DNA from: Massilia psychrophila
Lineage (GTDB): Bacteria > Pseudomonadota > Gammaproteobacteria > Burkholderiales > Burkholderiaceae_D
DNA: 64,000 nucleotides
Direction of reading: 5' to 3'
Assembly (NCBI RefSeq): GCF_002760665.1
Contig: NZ_PDOB01000020.1
Span: 1 to 64,000 of the forward strand
The translations under genes and the position numbers were made by a program. The notes below the pieces were generated by a model. That model was not told where the DNA came from. It made no database searches and worked only from the letters and a program-made list of their open reading frames with translations. Below are positions 53,056 through 61,650 of this stretch, piece after piece. The number at the start of each line of letters is the position of its first letter. The first letter of the stretch is position 1.

Positions 53056-54261
53056 TTACATCAGTGCGGCGATCAGCTTGCCGAGGATGGCAATGCCTTC
53101 GCGGATGCGCTCGGGCGACACCGTGACGAATGACAGGCGCAAGGTGTTCGTTTCAGCCTCGTTGGCGTAGAACGGCGCACCCGGCACGAAGGCCACGCGC
53201 TCGGCGATTGAATGGTCGAGCAGTTTCATGGTGTCGATGTGCTTGGGCAGCGTGACCCAGATGAACATGCCGCCTTCCGGCTTGGTCCAGCTCACGCCCG
53301 CCGGAAAGCATGCGGCCAACGCGTCAAGCATGGCCTGGCACTGGTTGGCGTACAGCGCGCGGATGGTCGGGATGTGGCGCTCGAGGAAGCCGTCCTTGAT
53401 CACCTCGTGCACCACCATCTGGGTCAGCTGGGCGGTGTGCAGGTCGGCTGCCTGCTTGGCCAGTTCCAGTCGGCGCACCAGAGGCAGCGGCGCGACGACG
53501 TAACCCAAGCGAATGCCCGGAGTCAGCACCTTGGAAAACGAGCCCATGTAGATGACGCCGCCGGGATTCATGTTCAGCATTTTCGGAAACGGCTCGCCCT
53601 TGTAGCTGAGGGCGCCGTACGGATCGTCTTCGATCAGCGGCAGGTTGTGGCGCGCGCAGGTCTCGACCAGTTCGCGGCGGCGCGGGATCGACAGGCTGCG
53701 CCCGGTCGGATTCTGAAAGTTCGGCAGCGCGTACAGCATGCGCGCACCGATGGCGACCTTCTCGATCGAGCCTGGCACCAGGCCATCGTCGTCGGTTGCG
53801 ACCGAGGCGAATTGTGGCCGGTACACTGAAAACGCCTGCAAGGCGCCGAGGTAGCTCGGGGTCTCGACAAGCACGCGGCTGCCTTCGTCGATCAGTACCT
53901 TGCCGATCAGGTCGAGCGCCTGCTGCGAGCCGGACGTCATCAAGACCTGTTCGGGCGCAATTGTGCAGCCAGCCGTGGACAGGGAATTGGCAATCCATTC
54001 GCGCAGCGGCGGAAAGCCGTCGGTCGGGCCGTACTGCAGCGCCACCTTGCCGCTGTTGGTCAGCACGGTGTCGAACGCCGCCTTCATTTGCTCGACCGGG
54101 AAGGTGTCGGGCGAAGGCAGGCCGCCGGCGAACGAGATGATCTCCGGGCGCTGGGTAATCTTCAGGATCTCGCGGATGAACGAGGATTGCATTTGCGCGG
54201 CGCGCTGCGAGAAGCGCCAGGTGATCGGGACAGCGTTTTCAATTTCCATATCGAGTTTCAT
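53056..54261 (-). CDS. PLP-dependent aminotransferase (2-aminoadipate/kynurenine type)
   Basis: 401 aa from ATG 54261. Fold type I: 'ISFAGGLPSPDTFPVEQM', 'ALQYGPTDGFPPLREWIA', 'NFQNPTGRSLSIPRR' and the PLP lysine in 'YMGSFSKVLTPGIRLGYVV'. This layout is the 2-aminoadipate transaminase / LysN-like or kynurenine-aminotransferase-II-like subgroup, without the GntR domain of MocR proteins. Substrate cannot be fixed: alpha-aminoadipate, kynurenine or branched/aromatic amino acids are possible. Kyn genes lie 5 kb away on the same strand but are not linked by transcription here. Confidence 0.88.
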   Translation of the reverse strand: MKLDMEIENAVPITWRFSQRAAQMQSSFIREILKITQRPEIISFAGGLPSPDTFPVEQMKAAFDTVLTNSGKVALQYGPTDGFPPLREWIANSLSTAGCTIAPEQVLMTSGSQQALDLIGKVLIDEGSRVLVETPSYLGALQAFSVYRPQFASVATDDDGLVPGSIEKVAIGARMLYALPNFQNPTGRSLSIPRRRELVETCARHNLPLIEDDPYGALSYKGEPFPKMLNMNPGGVIYMGSFSKVLTPGIRLGYVVAPLPLVRRLELAKQAADLHTAQLTQMVVHEVIKDGFLERHIPTIRALYANQCQAMLDALAACFPAGVSWTKPEGGMFIWVTLPKHIDTMKLLDHSIAERVAFVPGAPFYANEAETNTLRLSFVTVSPERIREGIAILGKLIAALM

Positions 54262-54384
54262 GCGGGTCTCACAGAGGGATGGGGCCGCTTGTGTGCTGGG
54301 CCATTTTACAATACGCCGGATAGGCGGCTTCTTCAATGGACGACGCCGGGTAAGCGTTGTCCGGATACGGCTGACTTCAAAAGA

Positions 54385-54846
54385 TCAAGCGACTTCGACG
54401 ATCATCTCGATTTCGACGCAGGCGCCGCGCGGGATCTGCGCCACGCCGAAGGCGGACCTGGCGTGCTTGCCGGCGTCGCCAAACAGTTCGCCGAGCAATT
54501 CGGAGGCGCCATTGGTGACCAAGTGCTGCTCGGTAAAATCGGCCGTCGAATTAACCAGGCTCATCAGCTTGACGATGCGCTTGACGCGGGTCAGGTCGCC
54601 GCCGCAGGCTTCCTGCAGGGTGCCGACGAGGTCGATGGCGATCGCGCGCGCCGCCTGTTGACCTTGTTCGGTCGTCACATTCTTGCCCAGCTGGCCGGCG
54701 TTCGGCGTGCCGTCGGCATGTTTGGCGATGTGGCCCGAAATGAAAACCAGGTTACCGGTTTGGACGTACATCACATATGCCGCAGCCGGCGTGGCCGGCG
54801 CCGACAGGGTGATGTTGAGATCGTTGAGTTTTTGATAAATTGACAT
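54385..54846 (-). CDS. RidA family protein, alternative independent start inside the fusion
   Basis: 153 aa if translation begins at ATG 54846 ('MSIYQKLNDLNITLSAPATP'), the point where homology to stand-alone RidA proteins begins. The upstream base context (CTGGAATCGTCC) has only a weak Shine-Dalgarno. The catalytic Arg region 'QIPRGACVEIEMI' and the N-terminal barrel strand are complete, so this piece is functional alone. Either this product or the 495-aa fusion is made, or both. Listed so the RidA unit is not lost in the fusion entry. Confidence 0.6.
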   Translation of the reverse strand: MSIYQKLNDLNITLSAPATPAAAYVMYVQTGNLVFISGHIAKHADGTPNAGQLGKNVTTEQGQQAARAIAIDLVGTLQEACGGDLTRVKRIVKLMSLVNSTADFTEQHLVTNGASELLGELFGDAGKHARSAFGVAQIPRGACVEIEMIVEVA

Positions 54847-55872
54847 GGACGATTCCAGTTGGCGTGGATAAAACTCGTATTGTACGTCCAGCCCGCCAGC
54901 CTGCCCACCATGCGCCGGGGCCAGGTCGGCCATTCGGACCAGCGCTACGCGGCGCACCTGCATCTTGCGCCCGAGGGCAACCAGCGCGATCACGGCCAGC
55001 GCAAAGACGAAATTCGACAGCACCAAGGGTTCGCCCAGCAAGGCTGCCGCGCCCAGCAGCGTCAGGAACGGCTGGATCAACTGCACCTGGCCGACCCGCG
55101 CGATGCCGCCCAGCGCCATGCCGCGGTACCAGAAGACGAAGCCGATGAACATTGAAAATACGGCGACGTAGGCAAACCCGAGCCAGGCGCGGATGCCCGC
55201 GCCAGCGATGGCGCCCGGCCACGGCCACGACAGCCATAGCACCAGCGGCAACAGCAGCGGCGCCGACAGCACCAGCGCCCAGCTGATCACCTGCGGCCCA
55301 CCCATCGTCCGCGCCAGGTGCCCGCCCTCGGCGTACCCAAGGGCGCCGAGCACGACGGCGCCCAGCATCAGCAGGTCGGCCGGATGCAGGTTGCCGCCGC
55401 TCTGGCGCAGCGCGAAGCCGATCACGATGCTTGAGCCAAGCAGGGCCGTGACCCAGAATCGGGCGGACGGTTTTTCAACGCCGCGCAGCGCGGAAAACAC
55501 GGCAGTCGCCAGCGGCAGGATGCCCACCAGCACCGCGCCGTGGGAGGCGGGCAGGGTGCGCAAGGCAATCGACGTCAGCCACGGGAAGCCGATCACGCAG
55601 CCGAGCGATACCAGCGCCAGCGGCAGCAACGCCGACCTCGGCGGCCAAGCGGCGCGGTGGAAGCGGAGCCAGATGGCGCCGAGCACGGCGGCGACCAGTG
55701 CACGCGCCAGCGCGACGAACGCGGGATCGAGCTCGGCCACCGCCATGCGCGTAAAAGGCAGGGTCAGGCTGAACATGGCAACACCCACTAGGCCAAGCAG
55801 CATGCCGGCCGTCTCATCGGACAAGACTGGCTTGCCTGAAATGGCGGCGCCTGGCGCGGGAGTGTGCTTCAT
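54385..55872 (-). CDS. EamA/DMT-family transporter fused in frame to RidA
   Basis: 495 aa with no stop between the two parts. Residues ~20-310 form an EamA transporter with ten hydrophobic helices and the usual internal repeat ('GMLLGLVGVAMFSLTLPF', 'YAEGGHLARTMG', 'QVQLIQPFLTLLGAAALLGEP'). Residues 343-495 are a complete RidA domain ('YVQTGNLVFISGHIAKHADGTPNAGQLGKNV', 'GACVEIEMIVEVA'). The linker ('AGGLDVQYEFYPRQLESS') looks like former intergenic DNA. RidA also has its own ATG at 54846 with a weak ribosome site. RidA hydrolyses reactive enamine/imine intermediates from amino-acid metabolism; EamA exports metabolites. It may be a true fusion or a recent loss of the EamA stop. Confidence 0.75.
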   Translation of the reverse strand: MKHTPAPGAAISGKPVLSDETAGMLLGLVGVAMFSLTLPFTRMAVAELDPAFVALARALVAAVLGAIWLRFHRAAWPPRSALLPLALVSLGCVIGFPWLTSIALRTLPASHGAVLVGILPLATAVFSALRGVEKPSARFWVTALLGSSIVIGFALRQSGGNLHPADLLMLGAVVLGALGYAEGGHLARTMGGPQVISWALVLSAPLLLPLVLWLSWPWPGAIAGAGIRAWLGFAYVAVFSMFIGFVFWYRGMALGGIARVGQVQLIQPFLTLLGAAALLGEPLVLSNFVFALAVIALVALGRKMQVRRVALVRMADLAPAHGGQAGGLDVQYEFYPRQLESSMSIYQKLNDLNITLSAPATPAAAYVMYVQTGNLVFISGHIAKHADGTPNAGQLGKNVTTEQGQQAARAIAIDLVGTLQEACGGDLTRVKRIVKLMSLVNSTADFTEQHLVTNGASELLGELFGDAGKHARSAFGVAQIPRGACVEIEMIVEVA

Positions 55873-55930
55873 GCCGGCTTTCGAGGTGGTCGCGGGATTG
55901 CGGATAGGTTTATACTAGACTAAAAAACAA

Positions 55931-55945
55931 GTACAGTGCCTGTAC
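55931..55945. promoter_or_regulatory. palindromic operator candidate upstream of the EamA gene
   Basis: GTACAG-TGC-CTGTAC is a perfect 6-bp inverted repeat in an AT-rich gap, 59 bases upstream of the EamA start and between it and a MocR-like remnant. MocR/GntR regulators often control divergent EamA genes, so this is a likely old binding site. Confidence 0.5.
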
Positions 55946-55980
55946 AGTTGTTGATATAATTTTAGATACTGTTACGGTAA

Positions 55981-56191
55981 AACGACCAGTACAAAAGCAC
56001 CCATCGCGCAGTTGCGGTCGCGTGGCACCGGCAAAACCCTGATCGACCAGATCGCGCGCACCGTCGCCGTCGGCAGCCTGTTTTCGCCCAGCCAGCTAGC
56101 GCCGACCCGCATGCGGCGGAACGTGGCGGCGATGCAAGATCCCCATATCTGGCAATTCCCCGAACGGGAAATGGCACGCTCCAGCCCTTGA
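55981..56191 (+). pseudogene. possible MocR/GntR regulator N-terminal remnant
   Basis: An open frame from 55981 to TGA 56191 reads 'TTSTKAPIAQLRSRGTGKTLIDQIARTVA' in two adjoining parts before losing resemblance. The first ~25 residues look like the start of a MocR regulator (leader, then the first winged-helix helix). The expected start codon is ACG instead of ATG, directly after an in-frame TAA, and no DNA-binding wing or aminotransferase domain follows. It is divergent from the EamA gene, the usual MocR position. Assignment is tentative. Confidence 0.3.
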
Positions 56192-56214
56192 AATTTCTTT
56201 TTTAATCCCAACAT
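56187..56214 (+). promoter_or_regulatory. sigma-32-like heat-shock promoter of htpG
   Basis: CTTGAAA (56187-56193), then 13 bases, then CCCAACAT (56207-56214). The -35 matches the heat-shock consensus fully; the -10 (CCCCATNT) partly. It is 40 bases before htpG. Confidence 0.6.
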
Positions 56215-56253
56215 CGCAACCACACCCCAACCTGTCCTACAAGAGGAAAACAA

Positions 56254-58173
56254 ATGGCCGTCGCCGAAAAAGAAACCCTTGGCTTTCAAGCTGAAGTAAA
56301 ACAGCTGTTGCAACTGATGATCCATTCGCTGTATTCGAACAAGGAGATTTTCCTGCGCGAGCTGATCTCGAACGCGTCCGACGCCGCCGACAAGTTGCGC
56401 TTCGAGGCCATCAATAACGATGCGCTGTACGGCAACGATCACGAACTGAAAATCATCGTCTCGTTCGACAAGGACGCCAGGACCATCACCATTTCGGACA
56501 ATGGCATCGGCATGAGCCGCGATGACGTCATCTCGCACCTCGGCACCATCGCCAAGTCTGGCACCAAGGAGTTCTTCGGCAAGCTGTCCGGCGACCAGCA
56601 GGCCGACGCGGCCCTGATCGGCCAGTTCGGCGTCGGTTTCTATTCGGGCTTCATCATCGCCGACAAGATCGTCGTCAACACCCGCCGCGCCGGCCAGTTC
56701 GCCTCCGAAGGCGTGCGCTGGGAGTCGGCGGGCGAGGGCGACTACAGCGTCGAGTCGGTCGAGAAGGTCTCGCGCGGCACCGACGTCATCTTGCACCTGC
56801 GCGCCGGTGAAGAAGAGCTGCTCTCGAGCTGGAAGCTCAAATCGATCATCCGCAAGTATTCCGATCACATCTCGCTGCCGATCATGATGCAGAAGGACGA
56901 GTGGGACGCCGAGAAGAACCAGTCGGTGCTGAAGGACGAATTCGACACCGTCAACCAGGCCAGCGCGCTGTGGGCCCGCAACCGCTCCGAAGTGACGCCG
57001 GAGCAATACGACGAATTTTACAAGCATGTCTCGCACGACTTCCAGGCGCCGCTGGCGTACACCCACAACCGGGTCGAGGGCCGCAGCGAATATACCCAGC
57101 TGTTGTACGTGCCGGCCCACGCGCCGTTCGACCTGTGGGACCGCAACAAGCGCGGCGGCATCAAGCTGTACGTCAAGCGCGTCTTCATCATGGACGACGC
57201 CGAGCAGCTGATGCCGGCCTACCTGCGCTTCATTAAAGGGGTGATCGATTCGAACGATCTGCCGCTGAACGTCTCGCGCGAAATTTTGCAGGAGTCGCGC
57301 GACGTCAAGGTGATCCGCGAAGGCTCTACCAAGCGTGTGCTGGGCATGCTGGAAGAACTGGCCAACGCCGACGAGCAGGAAAAAAAGGACAAGTACGCCA
57401 CTTTCTGGACCGAGTTCGGCCAGGTGCTCAAGGAAGGCGTTGGCGAAGACGCCATCAACAAGGACCGTATCGCCAAGCTGCTGCGCTTCGCTTCGACGAC
57501 GAACGAGAACGCCGATCAGAACACGGCGCTGGCCGATTACCTTGGCCGCATGAAGGAAGGCCAGGAGAAAATCTACTACGTCGCCGGCGACAGCTACACC
57601 GCGGCGAAGAACAGCCCGCACCTCGAGATCTTCCGTAAAAAAGGCGTCGAAGTGCTGTTGATGACGGACCGCGTCGACGAGTGGATGCTGTCGTTCCTGA
57701 ACGACTTCGAAGGCAAGGAGCTGGTGTCGGTGGCGAAGGGCGGGCTCGACCTCGGTGCGCTGGAAGACGAAGCGGAAAAGAAAGAGCACGAGGAAACCGA
57801 GACCTCGTACAAGGACCTGGTCGAGAAGATGAAGGCGGCGCTGGACGAGAAGGCAAAAGACGTGCGCGTCACGTTCCGCCTGACCGATTCGCCAGCCTGC
57901 CTGGTGGCCGACGAGAACGAGTTGTCGGGCAACCTGCTGCGCATGCTCAAGGCCGCCGGCCAGAACGCGCCGGAATCGAAGCCCATTCTCGAGATCAACC
58001 CGAACCACCCGCTGGTGACGCGCCTGAAGTACGAGGACGCAGCCGGGGCGCGCTTCGGCGACTGGGCGCACATCCTGTTTGACCAGGCGCTGCTGGCCGA
58101 AGGCGGTTCGCTGGCCGACCCGGCCAGTTTCGTCAAACGCTTGAATGAGATGCTGCTGGCAAACGTGAAGTAA
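56254..58173 (+). CDS. htpG: molecular chaperone HtpG (bacterial Hsp90)
   Basis: 639 aa, with AAGAGG upstream of ATG. The N-terminal GHKL ATPase domain shows '[18 protein letters not shown]', '[15 protein letters not shown]' and '[15 protein letters not shown]'. The middle domain has '[37 protein letters not shown]' in order and the catalytic Arg in '[16 protein letters not shown]'. The C-terminal dimerisation domain completes it. It is an ATP-driven folding chaperone cooperating with DnaK. It has a sigma-32-like promoter and a terminator, so it is monocistronic. Confidence 0.98.
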   Translation: MAVAEKETLGFQAEVKQLLQLMIHSLYSNKEIFLRELISNASDAADKLRFEAINNDALYGNDHELKIIVSFDKDARTITISDNGIGMSRDDVISHLGTIAKSGTKEFFGKLSGDQQADAALIGQFGVGFYSGFIIADKIVVNTRRAGQFASEGVRWESAGEGDYSVESVEKVSRGTDVILHLRAGEEELLSSWKLKSIIRKYSDHISLPIMMQKDEWDAEKNQSVLKDEFDTVNQASALWARNRSEVTPEQYDEFYKHVSHDFQAPLAYTHNRVEGRSEYTQLLYVPAHAPFDLWDRNKRGGIKLYVKRVFIMDDAEQLMPAYLRFIKGVIDSNDLPLNVSREILQESRDVKVIREGSTKRVLGMLEELANADEQEKKDKYATFWTEFGQVLKEGVGEDAINKDRIAKLLRFASTTNENADQNTALADYLGRMKEGQEKIYYVAGDSYTAAKNSPHLEIFRKKGVEVLLMTDRVDEWMLSFLNDFEGKELVSVAKGGLDLGALEDEAEKKEHEETETSYKDLVEKMKAALDEKAKDVRVTFRLTDSPACLVADENELSGNLLRMLKAAGQNAPESKPILEINPNHPLVTRLKYEDAAGARFGDWAHILFDQALLAEGGSLADPASFVKRLNEMLLANVK

Positions 58174-58200
58174 GCGCTGCAACCATCAGCGATGCGTATG

Positions 58201-58232
58201 AAAAAGGCAGAGAAATTCTCTGCCTTTTTTTT
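58201..58232 (+). terminator. Rho-independent terminator of htpG
   Basis: AAAAAGGCAGAG pairs with CTCTGCCTTTTT around an AAATT loop, followed by further T residues; 28 bases after the htpG stop. Confidence 0.92.
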
Positions 58233-58330
58233 AACTTGCCGATGCTCGAAGTCGGTTTTGTCCGTCAGCTTCAACACTGTCATCCATCGGCTTGTAATGT
58301 AGCGATTGAAGCCGTGCGGAACGCGCGCAG

Positions 58331-58360
58331 ATGGGGTCCCCGCGTTCGCAAGGACGACGT
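58331..58360. repeat. single copy of the GGGGTCCCCGCG-type repeat
   Basis: ATGGGGTCCCCGCGTTCGCA followed by AGGACGACGT matches the unit seen at 7817-7916, with a few substitutions. It lies between htpG and the convergent hydrolase gene. Confidence 0.7.
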
Positions 58361-58395
58361 CCTCGATGTCGAGGGGCTGCCACGCACGGTGTGCT

Positions 58396-58944
58396 CTACT
58401 TCAAAATCTCCCCGCAAAACTCAAGCAGCATCTTCTCGCCCTCGGCCCACTTGCCATACCCGCTGTCGCCGTTGATATGACCCGCTTCGCCGATCTCGAC
58501 GAGCCTGCTGCCCCACGCCGCGGCAAACGCGCGCGCGCGCGCGATCGACACATACTCGTCGTTGGAACTGGCGATCACGATGCTAGGGAACGGCAGTTTC
58601 TGCATCGGCATCGGCGCGAAGCCGACGGCGTCTTGCGGGTACGACGGCGCCTCGACATCGCTCGGCGCCACCAGGAAGGCGCCCTGGATCGCAAGCGCCG
58701 AGCCGGATGCGGCCCAGTGCGCCACTAGCGGGCAGGCCAGGCTGTGCGCCACCAAGATAGGCGGGCCGGCCTCGCTGGCGGCGATGGCCGCGTCGAGCTC
58801 GGCCACCCATTCGTGGCAATCAGGATTATTCCAGTCGCGATGAGGCGCGCGCTGCCAGCCGGGATGCTTGTGCTGCCATAGCGTCTGCCAGTGCTGCGGG
58901 CCTGAATTCCACAGGCCGGCCAAAATAAGGACGTCGCATTTCAT
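58396..58944 (-). CDS. RBBP9/YdeN-family alpha/beta hydrolase
   Basis: 182 aa from ATG 58944, with GGAG upstream; ATG 58971 is a nine-codon longer alternative. The family opens 'VLILAGLWNSGPQHWQTLWQ' and has nucleophile Ser in 'LVAHSLACPLVAHWAA' (S in H-S-L-A-C). The acid is Asp in 'SSNDEYVS' and the histidine 'GEAGHINGDSGYGKW'. Small serine hydrolases of unknown substrate. It is 50 bases downstream of kynA on the same strand. KynB (formamidase) is absent from the window, so it may or may not replace that step. Confidence 0.88.
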   Translation of the reverse strand: MKCDVLILAGLWNSGPQHWQTLWQHKHPGWQRAPHRDWNNPDCHEWVAELDAAIAASEAGPPILVAHSLACPLVAHWAASGSALAIQGAFLVAPSDVEAPSYPQDAVGFAPMPMQKLPFPSIVIASSNDEYVSIARARAFAAAWGSRLVEIGEAGHINGDSGYGKWAEGEKMLLEFCGEILK

Positions 58945-58994
58945 GGTAGCTCCATATGGTGATTGGCTCATTGCGACGATTGTACGTCGCTTTT

Positions 58995-59837
58995 TTATAA
59001 GGCAGTGCGCAGCGTGAACAGCTCGGGGAACAGTACCACGTCGAGCATCTTGCGCAGGTAGCTGACGCCGGCGGTGCCGCCGGTGCCGGTCTTGAAGCCG
59101 ATGATGCGCTCGACGGTTGTGACGTGGCGAAAGCGCCAGAAGCGGAACGCTGTCTCCAGGTCGACCAGCTTTTCGGCCAGTTCGTACAGCGCCCAGTGCG
59201 TCGATGGATCCTGGTAGACCGCCAGCCACGCGGCCTCGACCGAGTCGTCGTGGTACGTCGGCAGCGTCCGGTCGGCGGCCAGGCGCCCGGGCGCGATGGC
59301 AAACCCGCTACGCGCGAGCAGCATTACCGCTTCGTCGTACACCGACGCTGCATTCAGTTCGTGTTCGAGGATCGTGCGCGCGGCCGGTGCGGTGGCGTGG
59401 ACGGTGAGCAGCGCGGCGTTTTTGTTGCCGAGGATGAATTCCAGTTCCCGGTATTGGTGCGACTGGAAGCCCGACGAGGCGCCGAGGAACGGGCGGATCG
59501 CCGTGTACTCGGGCGGCGTCATCGTCGCCAGTACGTCCCATGCATGCACCAGCTGGTCCATGATGCGCGCTACCCGCGCCAGCATCTTGAAGGCCGGCGC
59601 CAGTTCGCCGGCGCGCAGATTGCGCCGCACCGCCTGCAGTTCGTGCAGCATCAGCTTGAGCCACAATTCGCTGGTCTGGTGCTGGATGATGAACAGCATC
59701 TCGTTGTGGTTCGGCGAGCGCGGATGCTGGGCACCCAGGATTTGCTCGAGCCCCAGGTAGTCGCCGTAGCTCATTGCGCTGCTGAAATCCATTTCGGCGC
59801 CGTGCCATGTGGTCGAGTCTTTTTTATCGTCGGACAT
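58995..59837 (-). CDS. kynA: tryptophan 2,3-dioxygenase
   Basis: 280 aa from ATG 59837; the frame continues upstream but without homology. Heme dioxygenase: the substrate-binding '[21 protein letters not shown]' with the distal His, '[19 protein letters not shown]', the proximal-His region '[17 protein letters not shown]', and '[17 protein letters not shown]' closing the indole pocket. It opens the indole ring to N-formylkynurenine. It lies 17 bases after kynU. Confidence 0.97.
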   Translation of the reverse strand: MSDDKKDSTTWHGAEMDFSSAMSYGDYLGLEQILGAQHPRSPNHNEMLFIIQHQTSELWLKLMLHELQAVRRNLRAGELAPAFKMLARVARIMDQLVHAWDVLATMTPPEYTAIRPFLGASSGFQSHQYRELEFILGNKNAALLTVHATAPAARTILEHELNAASVYDEAVMLLARSGFAIAPGRLAADRTLPTYHDDSVEAAWLAVYQDPSTHWALYELAEKLVDLETAFRFWRFRHVTTVERIIGFKTGTGGTAGVSYLRKMLDVVLFPELFTLRTAL

Positions 59838-59854
59838 GCTGTCTCTTTCGGGGT

Positions 59855-61108
59855 TCAGGTCACCGCGCCGCGGCTGGCGTCGACGTCGTAGGCCTTGTCG
59901 TCGAGTACGGCGCGCAGGATCTCGACCGCGTCCCACACATCGGCGAAGCTGGTGTACAGCGGCGTGAAGCCGAAGCGCATGATGGCGGGCTCACGGTAGT
60001 CGCCGATCACGCCGCGCGCAATCAGCGCGGCGATCACCGCGTAGCCGTGCGGGTGGGTAAAGCTGACCTGGCTGCCGCGCCGCGCATGTGCGCGCGGGGT
60101 GACCAAGTCGAGCCGATGAGCGCCGCAGCGCGCCTCCACCAGTTCGATGAACAGGTCGGTCAGCGCCAGCGACTTGGCGCGGATTGCCTCCATGTCAGTC
60201 TCTTCGAACACTTCCAGTCCGCATTCGACCAGCGCCAGCGAGACGATTGGCTGGGTGCCGCACAGGGCGCGCCCGATGCCTTCGGCGGCGGCGAACCCGG
60301 GGGCCATGGCAAATGGTGCGCGATGGCCCCACCAGCCTGCCAGCGGCTGGCAAAACGCCGCCTGGTGATGTTTCGGCACCCAGATGAAGGCCGGCGCGCC
60401 GGGCCCGCCATTGAGGTATTTGTACGTACAGCCGACAGCCAGGTCGGCGCCGGCCGCGTGCAGGTCGAGCGGCACGGCGCCGGCCGAATGGGCCAGGTCC
60501 CACAGCGTCAGTGCGCCTTGCGCGTGGGCGAGGGCGGTCAGCTGCGCCATGTCGTGCTGGTAGCCGGTGCGGTAGTTTACGTGCGTCAGCATGAGGACGG
60601 CACAGTCGGCGTCGATCGCCGCCGGCAGCGCATCGACCCTGTCGACCAGCCGCACCGAGTAGCCGCGCGCCAGCCAGGCAGCCAGGCCTTCGGCCATATA
60701 GATATCGGTCGGGAAGTTGGCGCGCTCGGTGACGATGGTGCGGCGCGCGGCGCTCGCCGGCGGGCCTTCGGCCTGCATGTTGAGTGCGGCGGCCAGCGCC
60801 TTGAACAGGTTGAGCGACGTGCTGTCGGTGATGACCACCTCGCCGGCGCGCGCACCGATCAGGGGTGCAAGGCGGTCGCCGAGGCGCTTGGGCAAGTCGA
60901 ACCAGCCGGCCGTGTTCCAGCTGCGAATCAGGTCCTGGCCCCATTCGCGGGCGATGACGTCCTGGGCGCGCGCCAGTGCCGTTGTCGGACGCGCGCCGAG
61001 CGAATTGCCGTCGAGGTAAATCACGCCCTGCGGCAGGTCGAAGCGCGCCCGCAGCGGCGCCAGCAGGTCCTGCGCGTCGAGCGCCAGGCAATCGGTTCTG
61101 GTGGTCAT
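59855..61108 (-). CDS. kynU: kynureninase
   Basis: 417 aa. '[14 protein letters not shown]' opens the fold type I PLP domain, '[16 protein letters not shown]' binds phosphate, and '[43 protein letters not shown]' in order carries the PLP lysine (K in 'YKYLNGGPG'). It splits kynurenine into anthranilate and alanine. It is the first gene of kynU-kynA-hydrolase. No regulator (KynR/Lrp-type) is seen upstream. Confidence 0.97.
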   Translation of the reverse strand: MTTRTDCLALDAQDLLAPLRARFDLPQGVIYLDGNSLGARPTTALARAQDVIAREWGQDLIRSWNTAGWFDLPKRLGDRLAPLIGARAGEVVITDSTSLNLFKALAAALNMQAEGPPASAARRTIVTERANFPTDIYMAEGLAAWLARGYSVRLVDRVDALPAAIDADCAVLMLTHVNYRTGYQHDMAQLTALAHAQGALTLWDLAHSAGAVPLDLHAAGADLAVGCTYKYLNGGPGAPAFIWVPKHHQAAFCQPLAGWWGHRAPFAMAPGFAAAEGIGRALCGTQPIVSLALVECGLEVFEETDMEAIRAKSLALTDLFIELVEARCGAHRLDLVTPRAHARRGSQVSFTHPHGYAVIAALIARGVIGDYREPAIMRFGFTPLYTSFADVWDAVEILRAVLDDKAYDVDASRGAVT

Positions 61109-61287
61109 GCTTGTCTTTGCCGAAATTTATCGCGGGGGAGTGTGCAGCAGGACAACCGCGCAGAGCCGCATTGAACGGCGCCCGAAGTGACATTTTAACA
61201 AAGAACCGCCGGACCGCCGAGCCAATAACGCCTGTCAGCACCGCGACGACAATATCCACGTTTTCCAAAAATAATTGCCGACAACCC

Positions 61288-61314
61288 TAAAGTTCCAGAA
61301 CCCAGGGCCGTTAC
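61288..61314 (+). promoter_or_regulatory. sigma-28-like promoter upstream of flhD (distal copy)
   Basis: TAAAGTTC (-35), 11 bases, GCCGTTAC (-10). Against the FliA consensus TAAAGTTT-N11-GCCGATAA it matches 7 of 8 and 6 of 8 bases with exact spacing. Confidence 0.5.
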
Positions 61315-61365
61315 AGCAAGCATGGAGCAATTTTAAAAGAATTTAAATTTATTTCAAAAAACCCC

Positions 61366-61392
61366 TAAAGTTCTGCGAAAGCTTGACGTAAC
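61366..61392 (+). promoter_or_regulatory. sigma-28-like box upstream of flhD (proximal, weaker copy)
   Basis: TAAAGTTC, 11 bases, GACGTAAC. The -35 matches 7 of 8, the -10 only 4 of 8. It repeats the distal box 78 bases downstream, including the preceding CCC. Confidence 0.35.
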
Positions 61393-61486
61393 CGGTACAA
61401 GGCGACAGCAGGCTGGCGTCCAAAGCTCCGAATTTTTGTAGTTTCAAGTATCCAACTCCGCCTCGTTTTCATAGGGGCGCGACAAT

Positions 61487-61523
61487 GACCGGTCGGTGTT
61501 TGTAAGACAAACACCGACCGGTC
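61487..61523. promoter_or_regulatory. perfect 17-bp inverted repeat in the flhDC leader
   Basis: GACCGGTCGGTGTTTGT and its exact complement enclose AAG. It starts 164 bases before the flhD ATG and has no T run after it. It may be a leader hairpin affecting flhDC mRNA, or a strong operator for a dimeric regulator. Confidence 0.75.
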
Positions 61524-61650
61524 CGATTCGCCATTCGCCGACCAAAAATACAGTTTCTCGCCTATTTCCGAATAGTTTCCGTACGGTCACAATCTGTCTC
61601 ACTGGCAACACGAGACGAAGCCAGATTTCAACGGATTCAAGGAGATGGAA

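Larger units (their letters stand above)
61109..61650. other. long divergent regulatory region between kynU and flhD
   Basis: 542 bases with no supported gene. It contains two sigma-28-like boxes (61288-61314 and 61366-61392), an AT-rich stretch (61325-61360) that could bend DNA or bind H-NS-like proteins, a perfect 17-bp inverted repeat (61487-61523), and the flhD ribosome binding site. The kynU promoter must lie within its first ~200 bases; it was not identified. Confidence 0.7.

Noticed and set aside
55972-58182. 736-aa open frame antisense to htpG
   Set aside because: It mirrors htpG codon by codon, has a composition rich in Val/Gln/Arg typical of GC-rich antisense frames, and resembles no protein. 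htpG on the other strand is certain.
58396-58944. annotation of the hydrolase as KynB
   Set aside because: KynB is a metal-dependent cyclase-like protein; this one has a serine-hydrolase triad, so the name would be misleading.
61487-61523. Rho-independent terminator of an upstream gene
   Set aside because: No T run follows on either strand and no plus-strand gene ends before it; kynU runs away from it.
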